Assembly: GCA_023249275.1 (NCBI GenBank)
Contig: JAHFCV010000005.1
Coordinates: 1-30,889 of the forward strand
Direction: 5' to 3'
DNA length: 30,889 nt
Origin: Candidatus Methanoperedens sp.
GTDB taxonomy: Archaea; Halobacteriota; Methanosarcinia; Methanosarcinales; Methanoperedenaceae
The position numbers and the translations under genes were made by a program. The notes beneath the pieces were generated by a model. It was given only the letters and a program-made list of their open reading frames with translations. It did not search any database and had not been told where the DNA came from. This document shows positions 15,101 through 21,538 of this stretch, piece by piece. Every line of letters starts with the position of its first letter. Positions within the stretch are counted from its first letter, which is position 1.

Positions 15101-15409
15101 GAAACGGGGCTCAACATCCCACAGGCGAATGTGGTGATAATCGCTGATACAAGCTGGACGCCAAGTAAGCAGATCCAGGCCTATAGCAGGATATTGAGGC
15201 CGCAGCAGACAAGGAAACCCCGGATTTACCTGCTCAGGGCGAAGGGGACGATAGATGAGTACATGCAGCAGTTGATGGATGCGAAGTCCGAGGCGATAGA
15301 TGAGGGCATAGACTACCAGGATGCTGCGGAGTTCGACCCGGCAAAGTGGCTGAGCTACCGCGATTTCACGATAAAGATGCTGAAGGAAGAAGGATATGAT
15401 ATGGATTAA
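12164..15409 (+). CDS. N6-adenine DNA methyltransferase fused to SNF2-type helicase
   Basis: The 1081-residue protein joins two enzymes. Residues about 150-330 are an adenine methyltransferase: AQFFTPSEIVRFVAAVLGL lead-in, AdoMet motif VVDNSCGIG (179-187) and catalytic NPPF (240-243). Residues about 555-1060 are a superfamily 2 SNF2-like helicase: ADQMGLGKSR (Walker A, about 581-590), DEAH (about 676), STGTPIAN, and motif VI IQAYSRILRPQQ (about 1004). A linker of some 200 residues lies between. No nuclease motif is obvious. Such fusions occur on phages and plasmids, where they are linked to DNA modification or anti-restriction (compare P1 DarB); DISARM-like or other defence use is also possible. 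An insertion sequence has landed at its very stop codon without damaging it. Confidence 0.88.
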   Translation: MAIQTTWDTFSSIKPHDDSDTSVMVITPQVPTSAAAGIMASRPLAEAERSEPATGDFALPDVSRFEEFRDMRSLTIYSEDRPELHRLQDITFDIKGNPNELLWRRVIETSTDDMFTVRDFALHNYKTLGQTVKIEGDRGLADMARRREANYAQFFTPSEIVRFVAAVLGLDKTDKKPIVVDNSCGIGKMFQFLSPSCLKTGIEIEEQAYHMAARLWPDAKIVQDSLINHTDLHGDYFLINPPFSMQLEQKNIPLENAGWGDLGPSSSIQSHIAALEIAIKNADKYVAAVLPMGYFTNENTYTFEKWVNQNAELVLRVDMPVEVWKDAGTAWPCSIVIYRTRFRHYNRKEALVRTITKLGDLNTVIEEWKRTELYNDALDHLRTTDEFPVHVRPGVRKQKQIEFRKPTLPLPSDGAIGVKVALAPDSSGLVIKPSNLLEALKIQQYKDGMGRQWNDGLKDYTKECDVRLRRKYILSNPNPISGIVDELASANIKVSADPQVYKWLAKKRRWMERQLTPFEQYIKKDGSWVCLNEHNGIRSMYPDHYKMRVKQLEKLGIDQWLWGFQKDDVSRMSLKNANLLADQMGLGKSRQIIALALLYGCRHNLIIVEPKLKDEFVKEFRELNITDYQIIESEKDLKHLKKFNLIAYNKLWKPLNEHTKKTFAKAMRRRFQFIAVDEAHKIKAKDSEQAQAVRMLKARYKLLSTGTPIANYPRNIFSLLVFGWGDGTELNHYGYYNPIEQVNERGYASGYTTGTRQFKEDFITIEWVTPQFEQTLDKGMKAREMPVIKDKAKWWAMMSPKIIRRQRDEPEVAPFITIPKPTISTELIKMSPDHVKHYKHWLDEFAAWFKEQLRLEKEDPDGHKIDQMIVLAHLTQLQFASTIPQSKKTNNEHIQWPGGVTTKQRRTLDLIEEALSNQEKVIVFSERPDFQKYMQQELRSRNIKSNVFIGSQGIKSRNVVLNDFKNNGTNVLLATTTCGETGLNIPQANVVIIADTSWTPSKQIQAYSRILRPQQTRKPRIYLLRAKGTIDEYMQQLMDAKSEAIDEGIDYQDAAEFDPAKWLSYRDFTIKMLKEEGYDMD

Positions 15410-15415
15410 AGGAGC
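15408..15415 (+). repeat. left target-site duplication of the IS
   Basis: AAAGGAGC here is repeated exactly at 16589-16596. The first two bases belong to the stop codon of the methyltransferase-helicase gene (TAA at 15407-15409), so the insertion left that gene whole. Confidence 0.85.
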
Positions 15416-15438
15416 TGCTTTGTAGCATGATTGGTCTA
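15416..15438 (+). repeat. left terminal inverted repeat of the IS
   Basis: Matches the right end in 18 of 23 positions when the latter is reversed and complemented. It overlaps the stop codon of the DUF2080 gene (15436-15438). Confidence 0.85.
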
Positions 15439-15591
15439 TTTTCTGATTAGCACGTATACTTTCTTTCCTATGTATTTTTTTGTTGAAAGTATCATAGCTC
15501 CATTACCAATTTTTTTGACTTCACCTTCAACGACCGCTTCTATTTCATCATCCAGATGGAACTTTCCATTTTCAAGTTTTAGGTTTCTCAT
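15436..15591 (-). CDS. DUF2080 transposon-associated small protein
   Basis: The 51-residue product ends KKIGNGAMILSTKKYIGKKVYVLIRK, the signature of the DUF2080 family, small basic proteins encoded within archaeal insertion sequences, and begins MRNLKLENGKFHLDDEIEAV. It is divergent from the transposase and lies wholly inside the terminal repeats. Its exact role is not established; a beta-rich AbrB-like DNA-binding or regulatory role in transposition has been suggested by its pattern. It is too short for standard gene-length cut-offs. Confidence 0.88.
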   Translation of the reverse strand: MRNLKLENGKFHLDDEIEAVVEGEVKKIGNGAMILSTKKYIGKKVYVLIRK

Positions 15592-15631
15592 AGTTAATTA
15601 TATATGTGTTTAAACATATATAAACATTACT

Positions 15632-16525
15632 ATGGTAAAAGTGAAACGCTGGGGCAAAAAACGCAAATATGAACGAGACTGGAAAGCATACAACGAACAG
15701 TTAATCAAACGGGGAGAGTATTACATCAACCCTGCATTTCTTGAGACCTGGATTCCTGAGGTCAATAAAATGAATGCAGGTAAGGTAGGTGAACCTTTTT
15801 TTTATCCTGATTCAATGATACAGTTTCTTGCAATACTTTACAGCAAGGGTTTTGAATACAGGGCATTACAGGGTATAATGCGGGGATTATCCAGGCACTT
15901 TTACGATTTTCCTGTTATCAGTTTTAGTCAGATTCGAAGAAGAATGATGAAGCTTCCCTTAACCTTCAATGCAAAATCGGATGACTTGGTAGTCGGTATT
16001 GATGGCACAGGAATGAAAGTTAGCAATCGAGGAGAATGGATGCGGCAGGCATGGGGAATAAGAAGAGGCTGGGTCAAGGTAGTTATTCTCGGAGACACCG
16101 AAGGCAATATTGTTGATGTTCGTGTGGGAAACGAGGATCTAGACAAGCGAAAGTCGGGAAGAGGGATGTTACGAAAAAACAGTAAGAATGTTAAGAAAGC
16201 AATGATGGATGGCTTGCACGATTGCGAGGACACTTTCAACTTATGCAGAAAACTCGAAATAGAAAATGCAATAAAAATACGAAACAATGCTTCAGAGAAA
16301 GGGCTCTCACCCAGAGCAAATGAAGTGAGGAAATACAAAAAGAAAGGATACAAACGATGGGCGAAGGAGAAAGAGTATGGAAAAAGATGGGTATGCACTG
16401 AAGGTATATTTTCTGCTGTCAAACGAATATTAGGGGAAAACGTGAGAAGTCATAAGATTAGAAATTCGTATAAGGAGGCAAAAATCAAGTTCTGGGCGTA
16501 TCAGCAGATAAAAAACGTCCAATAG
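15632..16525 (+). CDS. IS5-family DDE transposase
   Basis: The 297-residue protein starts with a basic segment (KVKRWGKKRKYERDWKAYNE), followed by a region typical of archaeal IS5 transposases (FYPDSMIQFLAILYSKGFEY, YRALQGIMRGL). The catalytic triad is visible as D in VVGIDGTGMKVS, D in KKAMMDGLHD and E in STEG-like CTEGIFSAVKRILGE. The frame is complete, so the element is probably active or recently so. A TATA-like ATATATAAAC stretch sits about 20 nt upstream of the ATG, within the IS. Confidence 0.92.
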   Translation: MVKVKRWGKKRKYERDWKAYNEQLIKRGEYYINPAFLETWIPEVNKMNAGKVGEPFFYPDSMIQFLAILYSKGFEYRALQGIMRGLSRHFYDFPVISFSQIRRRMMKLPLTFNAKSDDLVVGIDGTGMKVSNRGEWMRQAWGIRRGWVKVVILGDTEGNIVDVRVGNEDLDKRKSGRGMLRKNSKNVKKAMMDGLHDCEDTFNLCRKLEIENAIKIRNNASEKGLSPRANEVRKYKKKGYKRWAKEKEYGKRWVCTEGIFSAVKRILGENVRSHKIRNSYKEAKIKFWAYQQIKNVQ

Positions 16526-16565
16526 CGGAAACTAAACTTTTGATATAGCAAAAGCTACCTTATTT

Positions 16566-16588
16566 TAGAGTTATCATGCCACACAGCA
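16566..16588 (-). repeat. right terminal inverted repeat of the IS
   Basis: Reverse complement begins TGCTGTGTGGCATGAT, matching the left end. It is followed directly by the second copy of AAAGGAGC (16589-16596). Confidence 0.85.
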
Positions 16589-16650
16589 AAAGGAGCAAAA
16601 GGTTTAAATGATTCAAAAAACAAGTTGAAAATTATCACGGGGTTATTTAA

Positions 16651-18123
16651 ATGTCTCATCTAAAATCAAACGCATTAAAATGTAGAGATATGATGCTGGC
16701 AATCGCAATCGGCGATGCATTTGGAGCAGGCTATGAAAATTTTAATAGAGAGGAAATAAAAAATTCCCTGAATATGGGGGAATATCAGAAAAATCTGCAT
16801 CGAAAATCTGCTCATATTGTTGGACATTATACCGATGATACTCAAATGTCCATTGCAGTAGCTGAGTTACTCTTTTCCTCTGCCAATTTTAATTTTAAAA
16901 ATTTAGCAGCCTATCTTTACAAAAGTTTTCAAAGAGATAGGCGAGTGGGGTATTCAAAAGCCAGCAAAGATGCAATGGAGTCTCACAGTTTTAACAAGTA
17001 TTTGAGTAGAGTTAATAAACAGTCCAACAGAAATGGAGCAATTACTCGTAGTGTTCCTATAGGGGTATTAAAAAATCCTGATAAGGTAATTGATTATGCA
17101 GTGATAAATAGCAAGTTTGATCATGATACTCCTTCAAGTATTGCATCAGCTGTTTGTATAGCACTAGCGTCTCATTATTTTTATCATACTTCAAGAGAAC
17201 CGGAACAATTTTTAGACTACTATGAAGAAAAAATAAGTGATTTTGATAAAGAAACAGCAGACTATCTAAGAAATGTAGCGGAATTGAAAACATTAGACGA
17301 AGATTTGTTATTTGGGGAAGAATGCAAATCCTTTGGTGTGCCAGTAAATGCTAAAAAAACTGCTGGTGCAGTATTATACATTATTTCAAAGTTTCATGAT
17401 GAACCGCTTGAAATTTTAAAAGAAGCAGTACTTCTTGGAGGAGATACCGATACAGTTGCTTCAACTTGTTTGGGTATCACTGCTACACGAACCGGGCTTG
17501 ACCGATTATCTGAATTCTTCATACGTGATTTAGAAGATGGACCATATGGCGTAAAGTATATTGAAAATGTTGGAAAGAAGCTTGCCACAATTTTACCTAT
17601 TACTGTTAGCACTGTTAAACGTCTTAATTACCTTGGTAGCCGCCAGAATATGGTAGTTCATGGACTCGATGGCATAGTCGAGCCGACTGATGCTGTCTAT
17701 GTAGAAGAGTTGATGAGAAAATTAATGAGTAATATAAATTACAGAAGAGGTGATATCTTAGTAGCATTAGATTCCTCGGGATACATTCCAGGTTTAGCAG
17801 CTTCCAAAGTAACAGGTTTGCCGTTGATTTGTGCAAAAAAGGCAGATTTAGATATTTCAAACAAAATAGAGTCTATAGAACCGGGGACGCCTCACGAGCA
17901 AATTTTTCTTTATAACCTGCCTGATAAAAGCAATGTGATAATAGTGGATGATGAAATAATGAAGGGAAAAACAATACTCAACCTTATAGATGCTCTAACA
18001 AAAAAAGGTCATAAGGTTATAGGAGTTGTAGTGCCCCTTGAATCTTCAAAACACAATGCTAGAGAAAAACTTGAGAAATTAGGATACAAGTTAGTTAGTT
18101 ATACAAAACATGATCTTGAATAA
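16651..18123 (+). CDS. ADP-ribosylglycohydrolase fused to a phosphoribosyltransferase domain
   Basis: The 490-residue protein carries two enzyme domains. Residues about 10-315 form a DraG/ADPRH-type ADP-ribosylglycohydrolase: AIAIGDAFGAGYENF (17-31), the metal-binding TDDTQ (61-65) and GGDTDTVASTCLGI (263-276), all key acids present. These enzymes remove ADP-ribose from proteins, nucleic acids or small molecules. Residues about 345-490 form a type I phosphoribosyltransferase: LVALDSSGYIPGLAASKVTG (substrate strand) and VIIVDDEIMKGKT (429-441, PRPP loop). Linking ADP-ribose release to ribosyl-phosphate transfer points to NAD/ADP-ribose metabolism, perhaps defence, counter-defence or salvage. 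A TATA-like GGTTTAAATG (16601-16610) lies upstream. DNA here is clearly more AT-rich than in the left part of the element. Confidence 0.85.
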   Translation: MSHLKSNALKCRDMMLAIAIGDAFGAGYENFNREEIKNSLNMGEYQKNLHRKSAHIVGHYTDDTQMSIAVAELLFSSANFNFKNLAAYLYKSFQRDRRVGYSKASKDAMESHSFNKYLSRVNKQSNRNGAITRSVPIGVLKNPDKVIDYAVINSKFDHDTPSSIASAVCIALASHYFYHTSREPEQFLDYYEEKISDFDKETADYLRNVAELKTLDEDLLFGEECKSFGVPVNAKKTAGAVLYIISKFHDEPLEILKEAVLLGGDTDTVASTCLGITATRTGLDRLSEFFIRDLEDGPYGVKYIENVGKKLATILPITVSTVKRLNYLGSRQNMVVHGLDGIVEPTDAVYVEELMRKLMSNINYRRGDILVALDSSGYIPGLAASKVTGLPLICAKKADLDISNKIESIEPGTPHEQIFLYNLPDKSNVIIVDDEIMKGKTILNLIDALTKKGHKVIGVVVPLESSKHNAREKLEKLGYKLVSYTKHDLE

Positions 18124-18279
18124 CAATAAACTGGCTAAATTTAATAACATGCGTATTGAGATGGATTTCTAGGATGCTGCAAGATTTTGAGGTAGCTTAA
18201 ATAAAATCAAACACTTCCACACAACATTTTTCCACATTTCATCTTAGTATTTTATTGTGAAACTGCTAATAGAACTTTT

Positions 18280-19278
18280 TTAAATAATTCCCAAGCTTTT
18301 ATTTGTTTTCTTAATAGATTCATCTCTGCTATCGAGGTTAAGCATTGCCCTTACAGCATCTATATTTTCGGGGACAACATTGGACTCCTGATGTATGGCT
18401 TGTAGATAATATAAAGTATTTCCCTTGATTTTTATTGAGTCTTGCCAAATACAAATCTCATACATATCTCCCCGTTTTCTTCCCATATCCCTTGCTGATT
18501 CCATAATATGAGCAGTAGATTTTATTCCATCTTTAACATTCACTAATCGAATTCTTGTTGTATTTTTAAAAGTATCTATTATAGTGTCTTCATTTTGTTT
18601 TTCGTTCAATTCGACTGTTAAACTATGCACATGCATCAAAGTCGTTGGGGCTTTTATTGCAATGGTCATGATGTTACTTATTGGTAATACCGTTTGAACA
18701 TCTTCTGCGTGGTGAGATGGTATTTCAACATCAGGTACTAATGCATTTATTGGGCCTGTTTTTATATCATTAGGGTCTGCTGATCTTCGAATTAAAGTAG
18801 CCGACACCTTTTCAATTCCGAATCCTTGTAAAGCACCCAAGGTTCTACACAAGCCAGTAGTATTACAACTAACACATCTAATATAGGGGGCGTTTATAGC
18901 TTTGTCATAATTGCACTGAGCAACAAAAGAAACACCAATATCTGCTTCTTCTCCACCTTCAAAAATAGCTTTCTTTTTTATTTTTTGGTACATAATTTTA
19001 TTTTGCGCTCCGATTCCATCAGGAGTGCCATCAATGACAACGTCTACGTCATCCAATGCTTCTTCCAATTTTCCAACGTCTAAACCTTCTTTTTTAAACA
19101 AATCAATATTTTTGTCTATCGAACAAAAGATAGAATATCCTTTTTCAATTGCTAACTTAGCTTCAAAGTCAGGTTTTGTCTTTGCTATTCCAATTAATTC
19201 AAAATCTTTTTGCAGACTTACGGCATCTGCGACTCTTTTACCTATAGTACCATAGCCATTTACTAATATTCGAACCAT
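18280..19278 (-). CDS. gap: archaeal type II glyceraldehyde-3-phosphate dehydrogenase
   Basis: The 332-residue protein is a full archaeal GAPDH, which interconverts glyceraldehyde-3-phosphate and 1,3-bisphosphoglycerate with NAD(P). Visible are the Rossmann start MVRILVNGYGTIGKRVADAV, the catalytic cysteine C138 in CVSCNTTGLCR, SADPNDIKTGPINALVP, and a conserved IPSHHAEDVQTVLP stretch. Length and residues look intact. It is convergent with the ADP-ribosylglycohydrolase gene and lies 38 nt downstream of a membrane-protein gene on the same strand. A central metabolic enzyme in AT-rich cargo of a mobile element is unexpected; it may be a second copy with a specialised role or a resistant version. 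Confidence 0.93.
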   Translation of the reverse strand: MVRILVNGYGTIGKRVADAVSLQKDFELIGIAKTKPDFEAKLAIEKGYSIFCSIDKNIDLFKKEGLDVGKLEEALDDVDVVIDGTPDGIGAQNKIMYQKIKKKAIFEGGEEADIGVSFVAQCNYDKAINAPYIRCVSCNTTGLCRTLGALQGFGIEKVSATLIRRSADPNDIKTGPINALVPDVEIPSHHAEDVQTVLPISNIMTIAIKAPTTLMHVHSLTVELNEKQNEDTIIDTFKNTTRIRLVNVKDGIKSTAHIMESARDMGRKRGDMYEICIWQDSIKIKGNTLYYLQAIHQESNVVPENIDAVRAMLNLDSRDESIKKTNKSLGII

Positions 19279-19316
19279 ATTCTTACAACAACATCCTTTT
19301 AAATGATTTATGAATA

Positions 19317-20309
19317 TTACTGAGAATCCGCCAAAGACACATTAGGCTTGATAGATGCGACTAAACCGTCCCTATACTGGTTAATGGTATTTGCATACAT
19401 GATTAAACTTTTCATTATCAACTTGAGAGCTTCATCGCGTTTGATCTTATCATCAATAAATTTTTCCGCGATTTGTATAATTTCATTGCGAATTATTTCT
19501 CGTAATTTTAATTCAGTCAAGAGGAGGTTAAAGTAATCACATAAAATTTTTATACTAAAACTTTTGTTTATACGTGGTTTTATTTCATCAATATCGAGCA
19601 TGAATTCTGCCATTTTGAAGGCAATAATAGTATTCTCATAGTGCGGAATTCCGACTTGTTGTGAAATCATATTTTGCATAAATTTATAGATATCTCTTTC
19701 TTTTAGTAAAATATTCAAAAATTTGGTGAGACTTGCCACTCCTTCTGGGCACGCAAGGAAATCATTTAGCGAATTTCTTTGAGAATATTCATCAATGATT
19801 TTTAGAACATTATGTTTTAATTCTTCCTTCTCTGATTTTTCAAGCAAATCCTTTAAATTTAAATAAATTGAACAATTTAGCCCAACATCGGTCTTCAATC
19901 TTCTATAAACAATATCCCTGTTCTTTTCATCAAGTTGGTTTTTCAGTTCAATATCACTCTCAATAGATTCAAAAAGGCGTTTTATTTTACCTTCAGATAC
20001 TTTTATCTTCTCGCTTATAATCGGAATTACAACGGGACAATGCTCTGGAGGTGTTCCCAGACTATTAATTTGTGCTGGGCTGAACTCAAAAATAGTACTT
20101 ATCTTCTCTTCGAACTCCTTTCGAATTTCCTCTTTTAACTCTTCTGTTTTTCTAGGAACAAGATTCACAACCGAAGAAAGTGATGAAAGAATTATAAGTA
20201 CAAACCCTATTATAACTAATACAATCGTAGGCAGTGGGGCTTTCACCCAAAGAGCCAATAGAATAAATAGGACTCCAACCAAATATAACAAAATATTCAT
20301 GTACTTCAT
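19317..20309 (-). CDS. hypothetical membrane-anchored helical protein (330 aa)
   Basis: The N-terminus has two hydrophobic segments (residues about 4-22 and 26-50, LYLVGVLFILLALWV and IVLVIIGFVLIILSSLSSVV) that should anchor it in the membrane. The remaining 280 residues are predicted mostly helical and charged, with no recognised domain. Its start overlaps the end of the upstream membrane gene by 4 nt, so the two are co-translated. Neighbouring GAPDH follows by 38 nt. A small two-gene membrane system of the type found in defence cassettes is possible but unsupported by motif. Confidence 0.7.
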   Translation of the reverse strand: MKYMNILLYLVGVLFILLALWVKAPLPTIVLVIIGFVLIILSSLSSVVNLVPRKTEELKEEIRKEFEEKISTIFEFSPAQINSLGTPPEHCPVVIPIISEKIKVSEGKIKRLFESIESDIELKNQLDEKNRDIVYRRLKTDVGLNCSIYLNLKDLLEKSEKEELKHNVLKIIDEYSQRNSLNDFLACPEGVASLTKFLNILLKERDIYKFMQNMISQQVGIPHYENTIIAFKMAEFMLDIDEIKPRINKSFSIKILCDYFNLLLTELKLREIIRNEIIQIAEKFIDDKIKRDEALKLIMKSLIMYANTINQYRDGLVASIKPNVSLADSQ

Positions 20310-20668
20310 GTACCAACACCACCAAACTTGGCTGCATAGAGAATATATGCAGTTAACCCTCCAAGTAAGAGATTTACAAAATTAAATAATAAAAAATGAG
20401 AGTCATTCAAATTTAAATCAATAAATTCTCTCAACGACAATCGATTTTTGGGGTGACGACCAAGATAATTAATTTTGTATAGACTGATATGATTCACCAT
20501 CGAACTACAAATCATGAATAAGACAGTTATAGCTACAATAAAATAAAAAGGGGGGGATGATAATTTTAATATATTTGCAAATGTTATGATAACAACACCA
20601 ACACTGAGAAGTGTTGCCGTAGATTGCATCGTAGCCGAATGATAATCGGACTCATCGTACTTGCTCAT
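20306..20668 (-). CDS. hypothetical three-helix membrane protein (120 aa)
   Basis: The 120-residue product has three hydrophobic segments (about 16-35, 40-60, 93-113: TLLSVGVVIITFANILKL, FYFIVAITVLFMICSSMV, FLLFNFVNLLLGGLTAYILY). A polar loop HPKNRLSLREFIDLNLNDSH lies between the second and third. A strong AAGGAGAG ribosome binding site precedes the ATG at 20668. It heads the leftward group with the 330-residue membrane protein (4-nt overlap) and GAPDH. Family not recognised. Confidence 0.7.
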   Translation of the reverse strand: MSKYDESDYHSATMQSTATLLSVGVVIITFANILKLSSPPFYFIVAITVLFMICSSMVNHISLYKINYLGRHPKNRLSLREFIDLNLNDSHFLLFNFVNLLLGGLTAYILYAAKFGGVGT

Positions 20669-20906
20669 CTGCTCTCCTTTTTGTTATCAATGTACTTAAT
20701 ACTTCCTTATTCCAACATGAATAAATGAAGCTGCGACATAAACACCGTAGTGGGATTCGATACGCTTCGGCATTTTTATCCAAAAGCCACCATAGTGACA
20801 ACTTATTTCCTCCCAAACTATATAAACATATACTTAGATATAAAACTTTCTATTGTCGGTTCCTTTTCAAATAAGACTATAAACGACTAAGGTGTTTAAA
20901 TAACTG

Positions 20907-20930
20907 CAACTGTTAAAAGCAACTGTTAAA
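20907..20930 (+). repeat. tandem CAACTGTTAAA copies
   Basis: CAACTGTTAAA occurs at 20907-20917 and as CAACTGTTAAA again at 20920-20930. A third exact copy is at 30033-30043, just upstream of the GHKL gene start. The 11-mer match is exact in all three. Confidence 0.5.
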
Positions 20931-20953
20931 GACACACTATTTACTTCGAGAGG

Positions 20954-20997
20954 CAGCAGAGGTTGACGGAGGAGCTAACGAAACACAACCTCTGCTG
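20954..20997. repeat. 12-bp perfect inverted repeat with 20-nt centre
   Basis: CAGCAGAGGTTG (20954-20965) is exactly complementary to CAACCTCTGCTG (20986-20997). The 20-nt centre contains a purine-rich ACGGAGGAGC. In RNA it would be a stable stem-loop; in DNA a dimer binding site. No T-run follows, so it is not a standard terminator. Confidence 0.65.
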
Positions 20998-21067
20998 AAA
21001 CTTAAATAACTGCCCACTAATTATCCAACCTGACCGAGGCATAAGGGATCAATGATAGTTCGATGAT

Positions 21068-21099
21068 GCCAGATTTTGCACTTTGTGCTAAAATCTGGC
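21068..21099 (+). ncRNA. conserved bulged hairpin, copy B
   Basis: GCCAGATTTT (21068-21077) pairs perfectly with AAAATCTGGC (21090-21099). The inner stem GCAC/GTGC closes a TTT loop, with the unpaired T at 21089. The tail GGCGTGTTCAGGCAA is identical to copy C. It ends 45 nt upstream of the ATG at 21145, the first gene of an eight-gene block. Confidence 0.75.
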
Positions 21100-21144
21100 G
21101 TGTTCAGGCAAGGGGTGGGAATCACAATCAAGGAGTATGATAAT

Positions 21145-21309
21145 ATGGTGAAATATGCAAGATTTGTATATGAGAAGAAGATTGAAGACGACACGCCGGT
21201 AGACCAGGCGGCCGCCGAGCTGGATGAGGAACTTCAGGACTACATCCATAACAACACTGTCACAGCAAGTGACATTGAGATATCGGACAAACCGTATTTG
21301 GGAGAGTGA
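21145..21309 (+). CDS. small acidic hypothetical protein (54 aa)
   Basis: I place the start at ATG 21145 (MVKYARFVYEKK), preceded by AAGGAG at 21130-21135; earlier in-frame starts would fall inside the hairpin. The product is acidic and helical (PVDQAAAELDEELQDYI). Family not recognised. It is the first gene of the 21145-24379 operon and follows hairpin copy B. Confidence 0.65.
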   Translation: MVKYARFVYEKKIEDDTPVDQAAAELDEELQDYIHNNTVTASDIEISDKPYLGE

Positions 21310-21316
21310 GGGCGGT

Positions 21317-21538
21317 ATGAAGTTCGAGGAGTTACCGGAGGACATGCAGGAGCAGATAGACGCACTGAAGCACGGCGCTCTGACGATACAGTCAGATGTA
21401 CTGGATGCTCTGGAATCCACAGAGAGCCTGGAGGAGTTTCAATTGCAGGTCGATAACTGCATGGATGAGATAATAAGCGAGGCGCAGGGCGTGCGCGAGA
21501 CCTTGGGCACAGGAAAGAGGAGTGTTGTCCATGGTTAA
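21317..21538 (+). CDS. small acidic helical protein (73 aa)
   Basis: The start at ATG 21317 follows GAGGGCGG. The product begins MKFEELPEDMQEQIDALKHG and is almost wholly helical and acidic, which could suit a DNA mimic, a coiled-coil partner or a small scaffold; none is established. It overlaps the next gene by 8 nt. Confidence 0.65.
   Translation: MKFEELPEDMQEQIDALKHGALTIQSDVLDALESTESLEEFQLQVDNCMDEIISEAQGVRETLGTGKRSVVHG

Larger units (their letters stand above)
15416..16588 (+). mobile_element. intact IS5-family insertion sequence, 1173 bp, with 8-bp target duplication
   Basis: The ends can be read directly. The left end TGCTTTGTAGCATGAT... (15416-15438) and the reverse complement of the right end TGCTGTGTGGCATGAT... 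(16566-16588) form a 23-bp terminal inverted repeat with 18 matches, 14 of them in the outer 16. The sequence AAAGGAGC flanks both sides (15408-15415 and 16589-16596) as an 8-bp target duplication. An 8-bp duplication with this length and transposase fits the ISH1-type group of IS5. It carries a transposase and a divergent DUF2080 gene. An intact copy with a perfect duplication suggests a fairly recent insertion. Confidence 0.9.
20669..21144. other. 476-bp noncoding region with repeats
   Basis: No credible gene is seen. The left part is AT-rich and holds TATA-like stretches (CTATATAAACATATAC, about 20818-20834) that could serve the leftward genes. The right part holds tandem CAACTGTTAAA copies, a repeated TTAAATAACTGC (20896-20907 and 21003-21014), a 12-bp perfect inverted repeat (20954-20997) and hairpin copy B (21068-21099). 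It separates AT-rich cargo from the following operon. A replication origin or recombination junction is possible, unproven. Confidence 0.5.

Noticed and set aside
21076..21144. Upstream extension of the first small gene starting at TTG 21076
   Set aside because: It would begin inside hairpin copy B, while ATG 21145 has a well-placed ribosome binding site.
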